A DNA stretch of 64,000 nt from positions 1,054,001 to 1,118,000 of the forward strand of contig NZ_JARUND010000002.1 in the NCBI RefSeq assembly GCF_036898825.1. The letters run 5' to 3'. Below, piece after piece: positions 9,019-17,759 of this stretch. The translations under genes were made by a program, and so were the position numbers. Below the pieces are notes generated by a model. It ran no database searches. It had not been told where the DNA came from and saw only the letters and a program-made list of their open reading frames with translations. Numbering within the stretch: position 1 is the stretch's first letter; the number at the start of each line of letters is the position of its first letter. The DNA comes from Streptomyces sp. B21-083. Its GTDB lineage: Bacteria > Actinomycetota > Actinomycetes > Streptomycetales > Streptomycetaceae.

Positions 9019-9907
9019 CCGCACCGAAGCCGTACCCCGCTCGCTGCCCGCCCCCCGCCCTCACGCGATACGCCGGGTCAGACGCGCCGTGCGCGCCCCT
9101 CTCAAGCACTGCCTGTTGACCCTCTGCGCCCTGACGATGCTGTACCCCGTCCTGTGGATGGTGGTCAGCTCGCTGCGTCCCAACAGTCAGATCTTCCGCA
9201 GTGCGGGACTCGCCCTGACGCACCCGCGCTTCGAGAACTACAGCAACGGCTGGAACGCCTTCTCCCAACCGTTCAGTCACTACATGATCAACTCGGCGAT
9301 CGTCGTCACCGGCGCGATCCTCGGGAACCTCCTCGCCTGCTCCCTGGCCGCGTACGCGTTCGCCAGACTGGAATTCCGGGCGAAGCGCGTGCTGTTCGCC
9401 ATCATGCTCGTCACCATCATGCTGCCGATCCACGTGATCATCGTGCCGCAGTACGTCCTGTACTCGGAACTCGGCTGGGTCAACACGTTCCTGCCCCTGA
9501 TCGTGCCGAAGTTCCTGGCCACCGACGCCTTCTTCATCTTCCTGATGGTGCAGTTCATCCGGGGTATCCCCCGCGAGATCGACGAGGCGGCTCGGATCGA
9601 CGGCGCCGGGCACGCGCGGATCTTCTTCCACGTCATCCTGCCGCTGATGGTCCCGGCCCTGGCGACCACCGCGATCTTCACCTTCATCTGGACCTGGAAC
9701 GACTTCTACACCCAGCTCATTTACCTGACCGACCCGGACATGTACACCACTCCTCTCGCGCTGCGCACCTTCGTGGATCAGCAGAGCGCGACGGACTGGG
9801 GCTCGGTGTTCGCCATGAGCGTCGTGTCGCTCGTTCCCGTCTTCCTCGTCTTCCTCGCCGGGCAGCGCTTCCTGCTGCGAGGCATCGCGACCACCGGCGG
9901 CAAGTAA
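9011..9907 (+). CDS. Sugar ABC transporter permease (MalG-like)
   Basis: Second membrane subunit of the importer, 298 residues with about six membrane segments and the EAA loop EIDEAARIDGAGHARIFFHV. A short basic N-terminal tail precedes the first segment (CLLTLCALTMLYPVLWMVV), as in the MalG/CUT1 family. It overlaps the previous gene by 8 bp, so the two are translationally coupled and should form a heterodimer. Confidence 0.88.
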   Translation: MTDRTEAVPRSLPAPRPHAIRRVRRAVRAPLKHCLLTLCALTMLYPVLWMVVSSLRPNSQIFRSAGLALTHPRFENYSNGWNAFSQPFSHYMINSAIVVTGAILGNLLACSLAAYAFARLEFRAKRVLFAIMLVTIMLPIHVIIVPQYVLYSELGWVNTFLPLIVPKFLATDAFFIFLMVQFIRGIPREIDEAARIDGAGHARIFFHVILPLMVPALATTAIFTFIWTWNDFYTQLIYLTDPDMYTTPLALRTFVDQQSATDWGSVFAMSVVSLVPVFLVFLAGQRFLLRGIATTGGK

Positions 9908-10009
9908 CCGCGGGGGCTACTGCCGGACACGCGGAGGCGACCGAGTCATGGCCGTTCGGAAGCACCGCAGCCACCGATCCGACCCACTTATCAGCCACAG
10001 GAGAACCAC

Positions 10010-11314
10010 ATGAACCCCAGCCCCTTCAGACGCGTCGCGATCGGGGCGGTCGCCTCACTCTCGCTCGTACTGACCGCTTGTAGCGGCAGCAGCACCGGAT
10101 CCGCTCCCGAGCTCGGCGACAAGCCGGTCACCATCCGCGCCACCTGGTGGGGTGCGGACGCCCGCGCCCAGCTCACCGACGAGGTCATCAAGGCGTTCGA
10201 GAAGAAGTACCCCAACATCACGGTCAAGGGCCAGTACAAGGACTGGAACGGCTACTGGGACGCGCTCGCCACGACGACCGCGGCGAAGGACTCGCCCGAC
10301 GTCGTCCAGATGGACGAGCTGTACCTCGCCTCGTACGCCGACCGCGGAGCGCTGTACGACCTCGGCAAGGCCAAGAAGATCCTCAGCACCTCGCAGTACG
10401 ACGACCAGGCCCTGGCCACCGGACAGATCGACGGAACGCAGTACGCGCTTCCCGTCGGCGTCGGCGTCATGTCCATCCTCGTGAACACCGACATGTTCAA
10501 GAAGTACGGCGTGAAGGTTCCCGACGACAAGACCTGGACGTGGGACGACTACGCCAAGATCGCCAAGGAGCTGACGGACAAGAGCGGCGGCAAGATCCAT
10601 GGTGCGGCCGGCGCGCCCGGCTTCTCCGCCGGCGATGTCAAGTACTGGGCTCGTCAGCACGGTGAGAACCTCTTCGACAAGGACGGCAACGTCTCGCTGA
10701 AGCCCGAGACGCTCGCCGGCATGTGGAAGTACGGTCTGGACCTGCTCTCCTCCGGGGCCAGCGTCAATACGTCGACGATGGTCGAGGACCTGACCGCCGG
10801 TGTCACCGCCGGCAGCTTCGCCACCGGCAAGGCGGCCATGATGGGGGCCTACAACACCCAGATCACCGCCATCCAGCAGGCCGCGGGCGCCCATGTGCAA
10901 CTGCTGCAGATGCCTCGTGTCGGCAGCACCAAGGCGAACTTCTTCAAGCCCTCCATGTACTGGGCGGTCTCGAGCCAGAGCGCGCATCCGGCCGAGGCGG
11001 CCGCGTTCATCAACTTCATGCTCAACGACCCCAAGGCCGCCGACATCCTCAAGACGGAGCGCGGAATCCCCGCCAACAAGGAGATGCTGAAGCACCTCCA
11101 GCCGACTCTGGCCGGGACCGACAAGGCGGCAGCCGACTACATGAACGCCGTGACCCCGGGTGAGTCGCCGGTCGTGACGCCCAACGGCGGAAGCGGCATC
11201 GAGCCGGAGCTGCAGCGCTACAGCCAGGAGGTCTACTTCAAGAAGACCTCGCCCGAAGCCGCCGCGAAGGCCTTCATCAAGGAGCTTCAGGGCGAGATCG
11301 ACGCTGCCAAGTGA
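10010..11314 (+). CDS. Sugar-binding lipoprotein of ABC importer
   Basis: Extracellular solute-binding protein of family 1, 434 residues. The signal peptide ends in a lipobox (LVLTACSGSS), so the mature protein is anchored to the membrane by its Cys. The body has the usual features: ITVKGQYKDW, DVVQMDELYLASYADRGALYDL, LPVGVGVMSILVNTDMFKKYG and, in the C-lobe, PAEAAAFINFML. It delivers an unidentified oligosaccharide to the two permeases encoded upstream. A strong stem-loop follows it, which may raise the level of this subunit relative to downstream genes. Confidence 0.9.
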   Translation: MNPSPFRRVAIGAVASLSLVLTACSGSSTGSAPELGDKPVTIRATWWGADARAQLTDEVIKAFEKKYPNITVKGQYKDWNGYWDALATTTAAKDSPDVVQMDELYLASYADRGALYDLGKAKKILSTSQYDDQALATGQIDGTQYALPVGVGVMSILVNTDMFKKYGVKVPDDKTWTWDDYAKIAKELTDKSGGKIHGAAGAPGFSAGDVKYWARQHGENLFDKDGNVSLKPETLAGMWKYGLDLLSSGASVNTSTMVEDLTAGVTAGSFATGKAAMMGAYNTQITAIQQAAGAHVQLLQMPRVGSTKANFFKPSMYWAVSSQSAHPAEAAAFINFMLNDPKAADILKTERGIPANKEMLKHLQPTLAGTDKAAADYMNAVTPGESPVVTPNGGSGIEPELQRYSQEVYFKKTSPEAAAKAFIKELQGEIDAAK

Positions 11315-11321
11315 CCTCCTT

Positions 11322-11354
11322 CCGGGGGCCGTCGCCGCTGCCCACGGCCCCCGG
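11322..11354 (+). terminator. Intercistronic stem-loop after the binding-protein gene
   Basis: Perfect 11-bp arms CCGGGGGCCGT (11322-11332) and ACGGCCCCCGG (11344-11354) with an 11-base loop, no T-run. It probably acts as a partial terminator or 3'-end stabiliser within the operon, not as a full stop, since metabolic genes follow in the same direction. Confidence 0.6.
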
Positions 11355-11400
11355 TAGCCCCACGAGAAGTGGGTCAGGAACCAAGAGAGAGAAAACACCC

Positions 11401-12516
11401 ATGCCCAGCCCCCGGCCGCCGTACCGCGTGGCCATCATCGGCACCGGCGGTATCGCCCACGCTCATGCCGAAGCCCTCGCCGAACTCTCCGAACGTGCCC
11501 GGCTGGTCGCCGTCGCCGACCTCGACCCCAGCCGTGCCGCCGAATTCGCCGACCGATTCTCCGTGCCGCAGGTCTTCAACGACCCGCAGGCTCTGCTGGA
11601 GACCGAAAATCTCGATCTCGTACACGTCTGTACACCCCCGCAGACCCACGTACCGCTGGCATCCATGGTGATGCGGGCCGGCGTCACCGCTTTGGTGGAG
11701 AAGCCGACGGCACTGAGCCTGCGCGAGATGGACCAACTGGCCACGGTGCAGGAGCAGACAGGCTCCAAGGTCCTGACCGTCTTCCAGCACCGCTACGGCG
11801 CGGCGGCGGTACGCCTGCGCCGGCTGGCCCGCTCCGGCGCACTGGGCCGGCCACTGGTCGCCACCTGCGAGACCCTCTGGTACCGGCCGGACGCGTACTT
11901 CGACGTGCCGTGGCGGGGACGCTGGGACGTCGAGGGCGGCGGCCCCACGATGGGACACGGCATCCACCAGTTCGACCTGATGCTGTCGGTTCTCGGCCCC
12001 TGGTCCCAGATCGCTGCACTCGCCGAGCGCCAGGCCCGGCCCACCGACACCGAGGACGTCTCGATCGCCGCCGTCCGGTTCGCGGGCGGAGCCCTCGCCA
12101 CGGTGGTCAACTCCCTGCTGTCCCCCCGGGAGACCTCACGCCTGCGCTTCGACTTCGAATACGTCACGGTCGAACTCGAACACCTCTACGGCTACCGAGA
12201 GGAACACTGGCGCTTCACCCCGGCCCCCGGCCACGAGGGTCTATCGGACCTCTGGACCGACGGTGACGAGCCGGACATCACGAGCGGCCACAGACTCCAG
12301 ATCGAGGCCGTGTTCGACGCCTGGGAGACCGGACAGGAACCCGGCGTCTGTCTGCAGGACGCGCGCCGCACGCTGGAGTTCGCGGCGGCGACGTACGCCT
12401 CCGCCTTCCGCGGTGTCCGCGTCGCAGCGGGCGAACTGACCGACGACGACCCGTTCGCGGTCAGCATGGACGGCGGCGCCGTGCCGTGGGAGCCGGTCAA
12501 GGAGGCCCGCGTATGA
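11401..12516 (+). CDS. Gfo/Idh/MocA-family oxidoreductase
   Basis: NAD(P)-dependent sugar dehydrogenase-like protein, 371 residues. The N-terminal Rossmann fold begins YRVAIIGTGGIAHAHAEAL; the family EKP motif is present (ALVEKPTALSLREMD), and the C-terminal domain contains GGGPTMGHGIHQFDLML with the His-Asp pair near the sugar site. I chose ATG 11401 (AAGAGAG upstream). Members oxidise a sugar hydroxyl, often to a keto sugar. Its place between the importer and the DUF6807 gene suggests intracellular modification of the imported sugar. Confidence 0.85.
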   Translation: MPSPRPPYRVAIIGTGGIAHAHAEALAELSERARLVAVADLDPSRAAEFADRFSVPQVFNDPQALLETENLDLVHVCTPPQTHVPLASMVMRAGVTALVEKPTALSLREMDQLATVQEQTGSKVLTVFQHRYGAAAVRLRRLARSGALGRPLVATCETLWYRPDAYFDVPWRGRWDVEGGGPTMGHGIHQFDLMLSVLGPWSQIAALAERQARPTDTEDVSIAAVRFAGGALATVVNSLLSPRETSRLRFDFEYVTVELEHLYGYREEHWRFTPAPGHEGLSDLWTDGDEPDITSGHRLQIEAVFDAWETGQEPGVCLQDARRTLEFAAATYASAFRGVRVAAGELTDDDPFAVSMDGGAVPWEPVKEARV

Positions 12517-13475
12517 ACGCTCTTGAGATCCACCACGACCTCGGTACCTCGGTCACCGTCAGGGACGGCGACACCGAGCTGTTCCGCTACGTGTACCAGC
12601 CGGACACCGTCCAACTGGAGTCGCCCAAGCCCTACATCCACCCCCTGCGCACCCGGGCCGGCAAGGTGGTCAGCCTGTTCCGTCCCCACGACCACGTGTG
12701 GCACAAGGGCATCGCATGGTCCCTGCCCCACGTGGGCGAGGAGAACTTCTGGGGCGGTCCCACCTACATCCACGGACGCTTCTACGTCCAGCTGCAGAAC
12801 AACGGAACCCAGGCCCACCGCCGGGTCGTCGACCTGGACAGGGCCGACGGGACGGCGACGTTCGCCCACGACCTGGACTGGACCACCCAGTCCGGTGCGC
12901 TGTTCTTCACCGAGCGCAGGACGCTGCGAGCGAGCCTGATCTCCACCCACGCCTGGGCATTGACGTTCGAGACTCGGATGACCAACGTCTCCGGAACGGA
13001 CGTCGCCATGGGATCGCCGACCACAAAGGGACGGGAGAACGCCGGCTACGGCGGCCTGTTCTGGCGGGGCCCCCGGTCGTTCACCGGCGGACAGTTCGTG
13101 ACCGAGGAAGGCCTGGGTGGCGACGAGGTCCGTGGGCGGCGCATGGAGTGGATGGGCTTCGCGGGCCGCCACGACGAGACGGACGCAGAGTCGCTCGTCC
13201 TCATGGTCGACGACGCGGCCAACCCGAGTCACCCGCCGCAATGGTTCGCCAGGACCGAGGAGTTCGCCTGCCTCAACCCGGCACCGTTCTTCAGCGAGGA
13301 GCTGACCGTCGAGGACGGCGCGACCGTGCGGTTCCGCTACGGCGTCGGGATCGCCGACGCCGACGCGAACGCGGCTCCCGCACTCGCCGACGAGGTACGC
13401 CGGGTGCTCACACCGTCGGACACGCCGTCCGCACACGCCGCAGAATCCTCTGCAGGGCGCTTCGGGACGGAGTGA
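12513..13475 (+). CDS. DUF6807 (PmoA-like) family protein
   Basis: A 320-residue protein of the DUF6807 family, common next to Gfo/Idh/MocA oxidoreductases in actinomycete sugar operons; the function is not established. Characteristic stretches are PYIHPLRTRAGKVVSLFRPHDHVWHKGI near residue 35-65 and NAGYGGLFWRGPRSF near the middle; His-rich segments (HDHVWHKG) could bind metal or a sugar. Its ATG lies in an ATGA overlap with the stop of the oxidoreductase gene, so they are translationally coupled. It is the last gene of the operon, followed by a strong terminator. Confidence 0.75.
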   Translation: MNALEIHHDLGTSVTVRDGDTELFRYVYQPDTVQLESPKPYIHPLRTRAGKVVSLFRPHDHVWHKGIAWSLPHVGEENFWGGPTYIHGRFYVQLQNNGTQAHRRVVDLDRADGTATFAHDLDWTTQSGALFFTERRTLRASLISTHAWALTFETRMTNVSGTDVAMGSPTTKGRENAGYGGLFWRGPRSFTGGQFVTEEGLGGDEVRGRRMEWMGFAGRHDETDAESLVLMVDDAANPSHPPQWFARTEEFACLNPAPFFSEELTVEDGATVRFRYGVGIADADANAAPALADEVRRVLTPSDTPSAHAAESSAGRFGTE

Positions 13476-13503
13476 TCCGCCCCTGCTCGCTGTGCAACCC
13501 CCC

Positions 13504-13538
13504 GGCGTGCACTCCCCGCTCACCAGGGAGTGCACGCC
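13504..13538 (+). terminator. Terminator of the sugar importer operon
   Basis: Perfect 13-bp arms GGCGTGCACTCCC (13504-13516) and GGGAGTGCACGCC (13526-13538) with a 9-base loop, 28 bp after the last stop codon of the operon. Confidence 0.85.
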
Positions 13539-13679
13539 ATTCCTCGCGTGAGACGGCGGGCGTCCCGGCGCTGCTCAATTCCTGCTCGCCTCGAACCGGA
13601 CGAGGTGGCCGTGGCTGAGTTCTCGTACCTGTTGATGGCTGTCGGCCAATCCCTGCCTGTAGCCACTGCAAGCGAGCGC

Positions 13680-14590
13680 AGCAAGAGGCCAGTCCCGAAG
13701 AGTTCTCGCCCGCCGTGCAGCTCTACCGCATCGTGCATCAGGAGCCGAACCTCGACGGCGTTCCGACGGCCCTGATCCCGTTCTTGCGGTCCTGTCTGGC
13801 CAAGGACCCCGAGCAACGGCCCACGCCCGGCACTGTCAGCGTTCCGTTGGAACGCCTGGGCGGTCGGTGCGGTACTTGGCCGCAGTTGCTGCCCGAGGCG
13901 CTGGAAAAAGATCTCGCCGTGCGGGAGAAGGAGGCGCACGCGTTGATCTCCACGACAGTGCGATCGCCATCCGTGCCGGCTGTGCCACGTGAGCCCGAAC
14001 ACGGCCCGGCTGCGGCCGACGCGGGGACCGCCGTCCTTCCGCCTTCCGACGCTGTGCGACGGTGGGTGTCAAGCCGTACCGGCCGGGTGGTCGTCGGGAC
14101 CACGGCGGCCTTGATGGCCACGGCAGGCACGTTCGTGGTGCAGCGTTTCTCCGGCGATGACGCGTCCGCGGAACGCCTTCGCCGTCACCCGCGGCCACAT
14201 CGCTTCCCGCGGCCTGGGCAGGTGTATGGGTCGGCACCGGGCCGGGCAATCCCACCCCTGACGATGATAATCAGCGCCGAACCAACCGGTTCACCTTCGC
14301 TCTGACTCTCCACCCGGCACAACGGGGTGAATTGGCGGGCAAGCAGGTCAGCAACGTGATCGAAGTGAACACCAGCCTTGAGCTGGGATGCACCGAGACC
14401 CTTGCGGGAGGTACGCAAGGCCTCAATGGTCCTGAAGGCTGTCACCAGCCAACCCACCGACCCGTCGGGCGAAGTGGCCTGCCCCAACGGCAATGTCTAC
14501 GTCGTCACGATGACCGGCCGAGACACCCTGAGCCTGAGCGACGAGGGTGACCAGTCCGCCGGGGCGCCGTCCGCCCTCACCCGGCGGTGA
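13680..14590 (+). pseudogene. Relic of a Ser/Thr protein kinase (C-terminal part)
   Basis: The catalytic start is missing. Homology begins at SPEEFSPAVQLYRIVHQEP with RSCLAKDPEQRPTPG, the last helices of a bacterial Hanks-type kinase domain. A linker and a membrane segment follow (TGRVVVGTTAALMATAGTFVV). Two frame changes (about 14150-14220 and about 14405) are needed to read the extracellular domain: VWVGTGPGNPTPDDDNQ, RFTFALTLHP, GCTETL and the final SEGDQSAGAPSALTRR-like end. In intact Streptomyces relatives this is a receptor kinase with an outer sensing domain. The missing N-lobe and two shifts make it non-functional. Confidence 0.65.
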
Positions 14591-15076
14591 CGGCTGCGCC
14601 CGCCAACCATGCGATACCAAACCCTTCCCATCCATTGCCGGCTTCGCTGAGGCCGTAGCGCCCCGTCGCCTCCGCCCTCCGGACGGACTCCCAGCCGCGA
14701 CCTGCGAAAAGCAGTCCTGGTCGCCTCCTGATGGACGACCGGGACCGGCCGGTACGCAGCCCGGAGCGCGACGTCCAGGGCAGTACGTGGGCGGCGCGGG
14801 AGCGCGAGGCGCAGCGGGAGGCAGGGGTGCCGAGCCCGCCACCGGCATTGAGGTGATCAACCAGCACGGCCGGACAGTGCTTGCCATGAGCGCCATGAAC
14901 CCCTTCCTGCGCCGCCAGGTCATCATCGGGCCAGGATGACGGTTCGCCGCCACCCCCTCCGAGTACGCCGGTGTAGCGCACCGGCCACTGTCCGGGCGCC
15001 TTCACCGGTGCGCGGAGGTCCCGCCGGGTGGGCCGATCCCGGTGGAGCTCCACCCGGTGATCTCCCAACCGTTAAA
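14591..15076. other. Intergenic stretch without a recognised gene
   Basis: No open frame here has a recognisable product. There is no obvious promoter for the PaaX-type gene. A short plus-strand stretch near 14840-14935 reads protein-like (INQHGRTVLAMSAMNPFLRRQ) but I could not place it in a family. Confidence 0.3.
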
Positions 15077-16081
15077 GTGGTGCCGCCCCTGTCCACCGCG
15101 TCGGAGCCGATCTTGCCCAACCTGTCCCACCTTGAGGAGCTCTTCTCCGACGAGGGTGACGGCGCCGCCGGCCCCGTGCGGTCGCCCGGCTGGCAGAGCA
15201 CTGTCTCGCCACAGGGCCTCGCGGTGACCTTGATCGCCGACTACACGTTCCCCGTCCGGTCCTGGTTGCCGTCTGCGGCGATCGTGGCGCTGCTCGGCGA
15301 GTTCCACGTGACCTCCGGCGCCGCCCGTACGACGATCAGCAGGCTGATGCGCCGTGGGGTGCTGGAGGGCAGCCGGCAAGGGCGGCACAGCTCCTACCGG
15401 CTGACGTCTCAGGCCGCCGGCGACCTGTGGAGCGGCGCCAGTTCGATCGCCACGTTCACCACCCAACCCGACTCATGGGACGGACGGTGGACACTGATCG
15501 CCTTCTCCGTCCCGGAACAGGAGAGCACGCGGCGGCGGGCGCTGCGCACCGCGCTGCGTTGGCGCGGATTCGCGCCGCTGTACGACGCGCTCTGGGTGTC
15601 GCCGCACCCTCTGACCCCCAAGGGGCGGGTCGAGGTGGCCGACCTGGCGCGGGGAGCGGTGACCGTGTTCCGCGCGCGGCAGGAGGAACTGGACACGGAG
15701 GTCGACCGCAGCCCGGTCGAGGCATGGGACCTGACCGGCATCGCCGAGCATTACCAGGCCTTCGTCAGTCGTTGGAGCGGCTTGCTCCCGCACATCAGCG
15801 CCGACGGCGTCACCGGAGCCGACGCGGTGCGCGCCCGCACCGAAGTCATGAACGCCTACCGGCACTTCCCCATCCTGGACCCGTTGCTCCCCATCGGGCT
15901 GCTGCCATCCGACTGGCCCCGGTCACGGGCGCGGGAAGTCTGCGTCGCGGTGTACGACGGGCTGCTCCAGCCCGCCCAGGACCATGTCCGCGCCGTGGTG
16001 ACCCGATTCGCGGAGGGACCGCACCTCGACATCAAGGCCCATACGATCGCCGGCATGAGTGCGGGTATCGGCCACGGCTGA
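15077..16081 (+). CDS. PaaX-family transcriptional regulator
   Basis: About 334 residues with the three parts of PaaX regulators: an N-terminal winged helix (SWLPSAAIVALLGEFHVTSGAARTTISRLMRRG), a central domain (DSWDGRWTLIAFSVPEQESTRRRALRTALRW, then GFAPLYDALWVSPH), and a C-terminal helical domain ending at GHG. PaaX represses phenylacetate catabolism in E. coli, but relatives in actinomycetes control other pathways and no paa genes are in this window. The start is uncertain: GTG 15077 or 15080 are the nearest candidates before the winged helix, without a clear ribosome site; the frame is open further upstream. Confidence 0.75.
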   Translation: MVPPLSTASEPILPNLSHLEELFSDEGDGAAGPVRSPGWQSTVSPQGLAVTLIADYTFPVRSWLPSAAIVALLGEFHVTSGAARTTISRLMRRGVLEGSRQGRHSSYRLTSQAAGDLWSGASSIATFTTQPDSWDGRWTLIAFSVPEQESTRRRALRTALRWRGFAPLYDALWVSPHPLTPKGRVEVADLARGAVTVFRARQEELDTEVDRSPVEAWDLTGIAEHYQAFVSRWSGLLPHISADGVTGADAVRARTEVMNAYRHFPILDPLLPIGLLPSDWPRSRAREVCVAVYDGLLQPAQDHVRAVVTRFAEGPHLDIKAHTIAGMSAGIGHG

Positions 16082-16190
16082 CGGCGGACCGTCGCCAGCG
16101 TGACCGGGCGGTGTGCGGAGACGCACCCGCGCCACCCGCGCCTCGATCTGTCGAATGCGCGTCGAAGACAACAGAGTTGGGCGCCAATGA

Positions 16191-16251
16191 TTGACAGACC
16201 AGCGCCCGATCGGGACTCTGACTGTTGCAACCTGATGTGGGAACGCTCCCA
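16191..16251 (+). promoter_or_regulatory. Promoter with CebR-like box before the first alpha/beta hydrolase
   Basis: TTGACA (16191-16196) precedes GCCCGATCGGGA, a combination repeated with the same spacing before the GH53 gene at 21553. A weak -10 (GACTCT, 16214-16219) fits a 17-bp spacer. TGGGAACGCTCCCA (16238-16251) lies just downstream and differs by one base from TGGGAGCGCTCCCA, the known CebR operator of Streptomyces cellulose-utilisation genes. The site is about 300 bp before the hydrolase start. Confidence 0.6.
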
Positions 16252-16550
16252 GAGGCGCAGCACAGGACCAGTGGAAGGAGAGGCACTCTCTGCCACGCTT
16301 CCGCGGAGGTCGGCAGGTGTTCACCGGCTCGCCCTGTCTCTGCCCGCAAGGCAACGCCACATCGATCACCACCACGGTCGCTGTCATGGGCAGGACCGGA
16401 ACATCCTCCACCGGCGCGATACGCCCACCTGACCACTCCCACGGCTACGACCCCCACCAGCTCGGTCAGTACGACCGCCCCGGCATCGCCGATGCCTCCT
16501 CCCGGCACCTGACCGAGCAGCGTTGCGAACCCCCCACACCAGGAGTCTTC

Positions 16551-17435
16551 ATGACCATGCAACGGCGTAGTTTCCTGACCCTGAGCGCGGCCGGAGCCGC
16601 GGGCGTGGGCTTGTCCCTGCTCGGCACGGGACGAGCGGGTGCCACCGCACGGGCGGGAGCTCCGACCCAGCGGTTCGCGGTCGGCGTGCGCCCGTATGCC
16701 TGGAGCCGCGGCAGCCGCCGGTGGACCACCTACGTCTACTACCCCGCCACCGGCGCCCCCGGTGGCGCCCCGGTCACCAACGCGCCCGTCGCCCAAGGCG
16801 TCTTCCCGGTCTGCGAGTTCATGCACGGCTTCAGCAGCAGCCCACAGAATTCTCTGGCGATCATCCGCCCCCTGGCGGAGGCCGGCTTCATCGTCCCCGC
16901 CCCCCACTTCGCCAACCTGAGCGGGCAGGACGTCTACAACGGCAACCAGTCCAAGGACGTCTCCGAGGTCATCACACGGACCCTCGCCCTCAACACCGCC
17001 GGGGACCCGCTGGCCGGCCACATCAACACAGCGGTCGGAGTCGGCGTCTCCGGCCACTCGATGGGCGGCATGACCACCCACGGCCTACTCACGGCCTGGC
17101 CGGACGCGCGGATCACCGCCGCGATCCCCATGTCGTGTGTGGACATGGGCAACCCGAGCCCGTCGGTCCGCGCCAAGGTGCTGTTCACGCACGGCGACCG
17201 GGACGGAACGTGCCCGATCTCCTCCGCCCGTCAGGCGTACCGGGAACTGCCCGCCGCCAAGGCGTTCCTCACTTTCCGCGGCGCAGGCCACAGCAACTAC
17301 TTCGGCGACTCCCGCACCGTCAACACCTTCGTGGACTGGATGCGGTGGAGTCTGTACGGCGACACCGCGGCCCGCGGCCGCCTTCGCAACGACGCCACCT
17401 CCAGCACCACCACCTGGGAATCCGCCCTGAGCTGA
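16551..17435 (+). CDS. Tat-exported alpha/beta hydrolase (PETase/chlorophyllase-like)
   Basis: Secreted serine hydrolase, 294 residues. The N-terminus has a twin-arginine signal (RRSFLTLSAAGAAGVG). The nucleophile elbow is GHSMGG, the acid lies in HGDRDGT and the catalytic His in GAGHSNYF; the oxyanion region is MHGFSSSP. The pattern resembles cutinase/PET-hydrolase and chlorophyllase-like lipases, but the substrate is unknown; in this neighbourhood a plant cutin, wax or acylated polysaccharide ester is plausible. ATG 16551 follows AGGAG. It has a longer paralogue, with an added lectin domain, at the other edge of the cell-wall cluster (31526-32839). An upstream CebR-like box suggests induction with cellulose breakdown. 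Confidence 0.75.
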   Translation: MTMQRRSFLTLSAAGAAGVGLSLLGTGRAGATARAGAPTQRFAVGVRPYAWSRGSRRWTTYVYYPATGAPGGAPVTNAPVAQGVFPVCEFMHGFSSSPQNSLAIIRPLAEAGFIVPAPHFANLSGQDVYNGNQSKDVSEVITRTLALNTAGDPLAGHINTAVGVGVSGHSMGGMTTHGLLTAWPDARITAAIPMSCVDMGNPSPSVRAKVLFTHGDRDGTCPISSARQAYRELPAAKAFLTFRGAGHSNYFGDSRTVNTFVDWMRWSLYGDTAARGRLRNDATSSTTTWESALS

Positions 17436-17716
17436 GGAGCAGCTACGTGCGGCTCCGGACGCGCGCAGTGGCCGTGACCGCGGCGCACCCGGGCCTGGCC
17501 GTCCAGGATGCGTGACCGTCCACGGACGCGCACCAGTCGGGGCAGCCCGGCCCTCGTCACAGCACGAGCGCTTCGCTGCTCCGACCACTTTCCGGGACTC
17601 CTGCGAGTCAGCCGCAGCGCCCACTGGCTGTGTACGTTCGCAGGCCCGCGCCCCAGAAATGACACCCCCGAACAGCCGGGCGGCTCCGGCCGCTCGCGCT
17701 CGGGCAGAAAGGTCCA

Positions 17717-17739
17717 CTTGAGGGTTCAACACCCTCAAG
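17717..17739 (+). promoter_or_regulatory. Stem-loop in the leader of the GH5 gene
   Basis: Perfect 9-bp arms CTTGAGGGT and ACCCTCAAG around TCAAC, ending one base before the ribosome site AAGGGAGGAAA and 21 bases before the ATG. It is placed to affect translation or mRNA stability; there is no T-run for termination. Confidence 0.5.
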
Positions 17740-17759
17740 ACCGCAAGGGAGGAAAGCCC

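Noticed and set aside
15077..16081. Phenylacetate (paa) regulon suggested by the PaaX-type regulator
   Set aside because: No paaABCDE or paaK-like gene occurs in the window; actinomycete PaaX relatives regulate other pathways.
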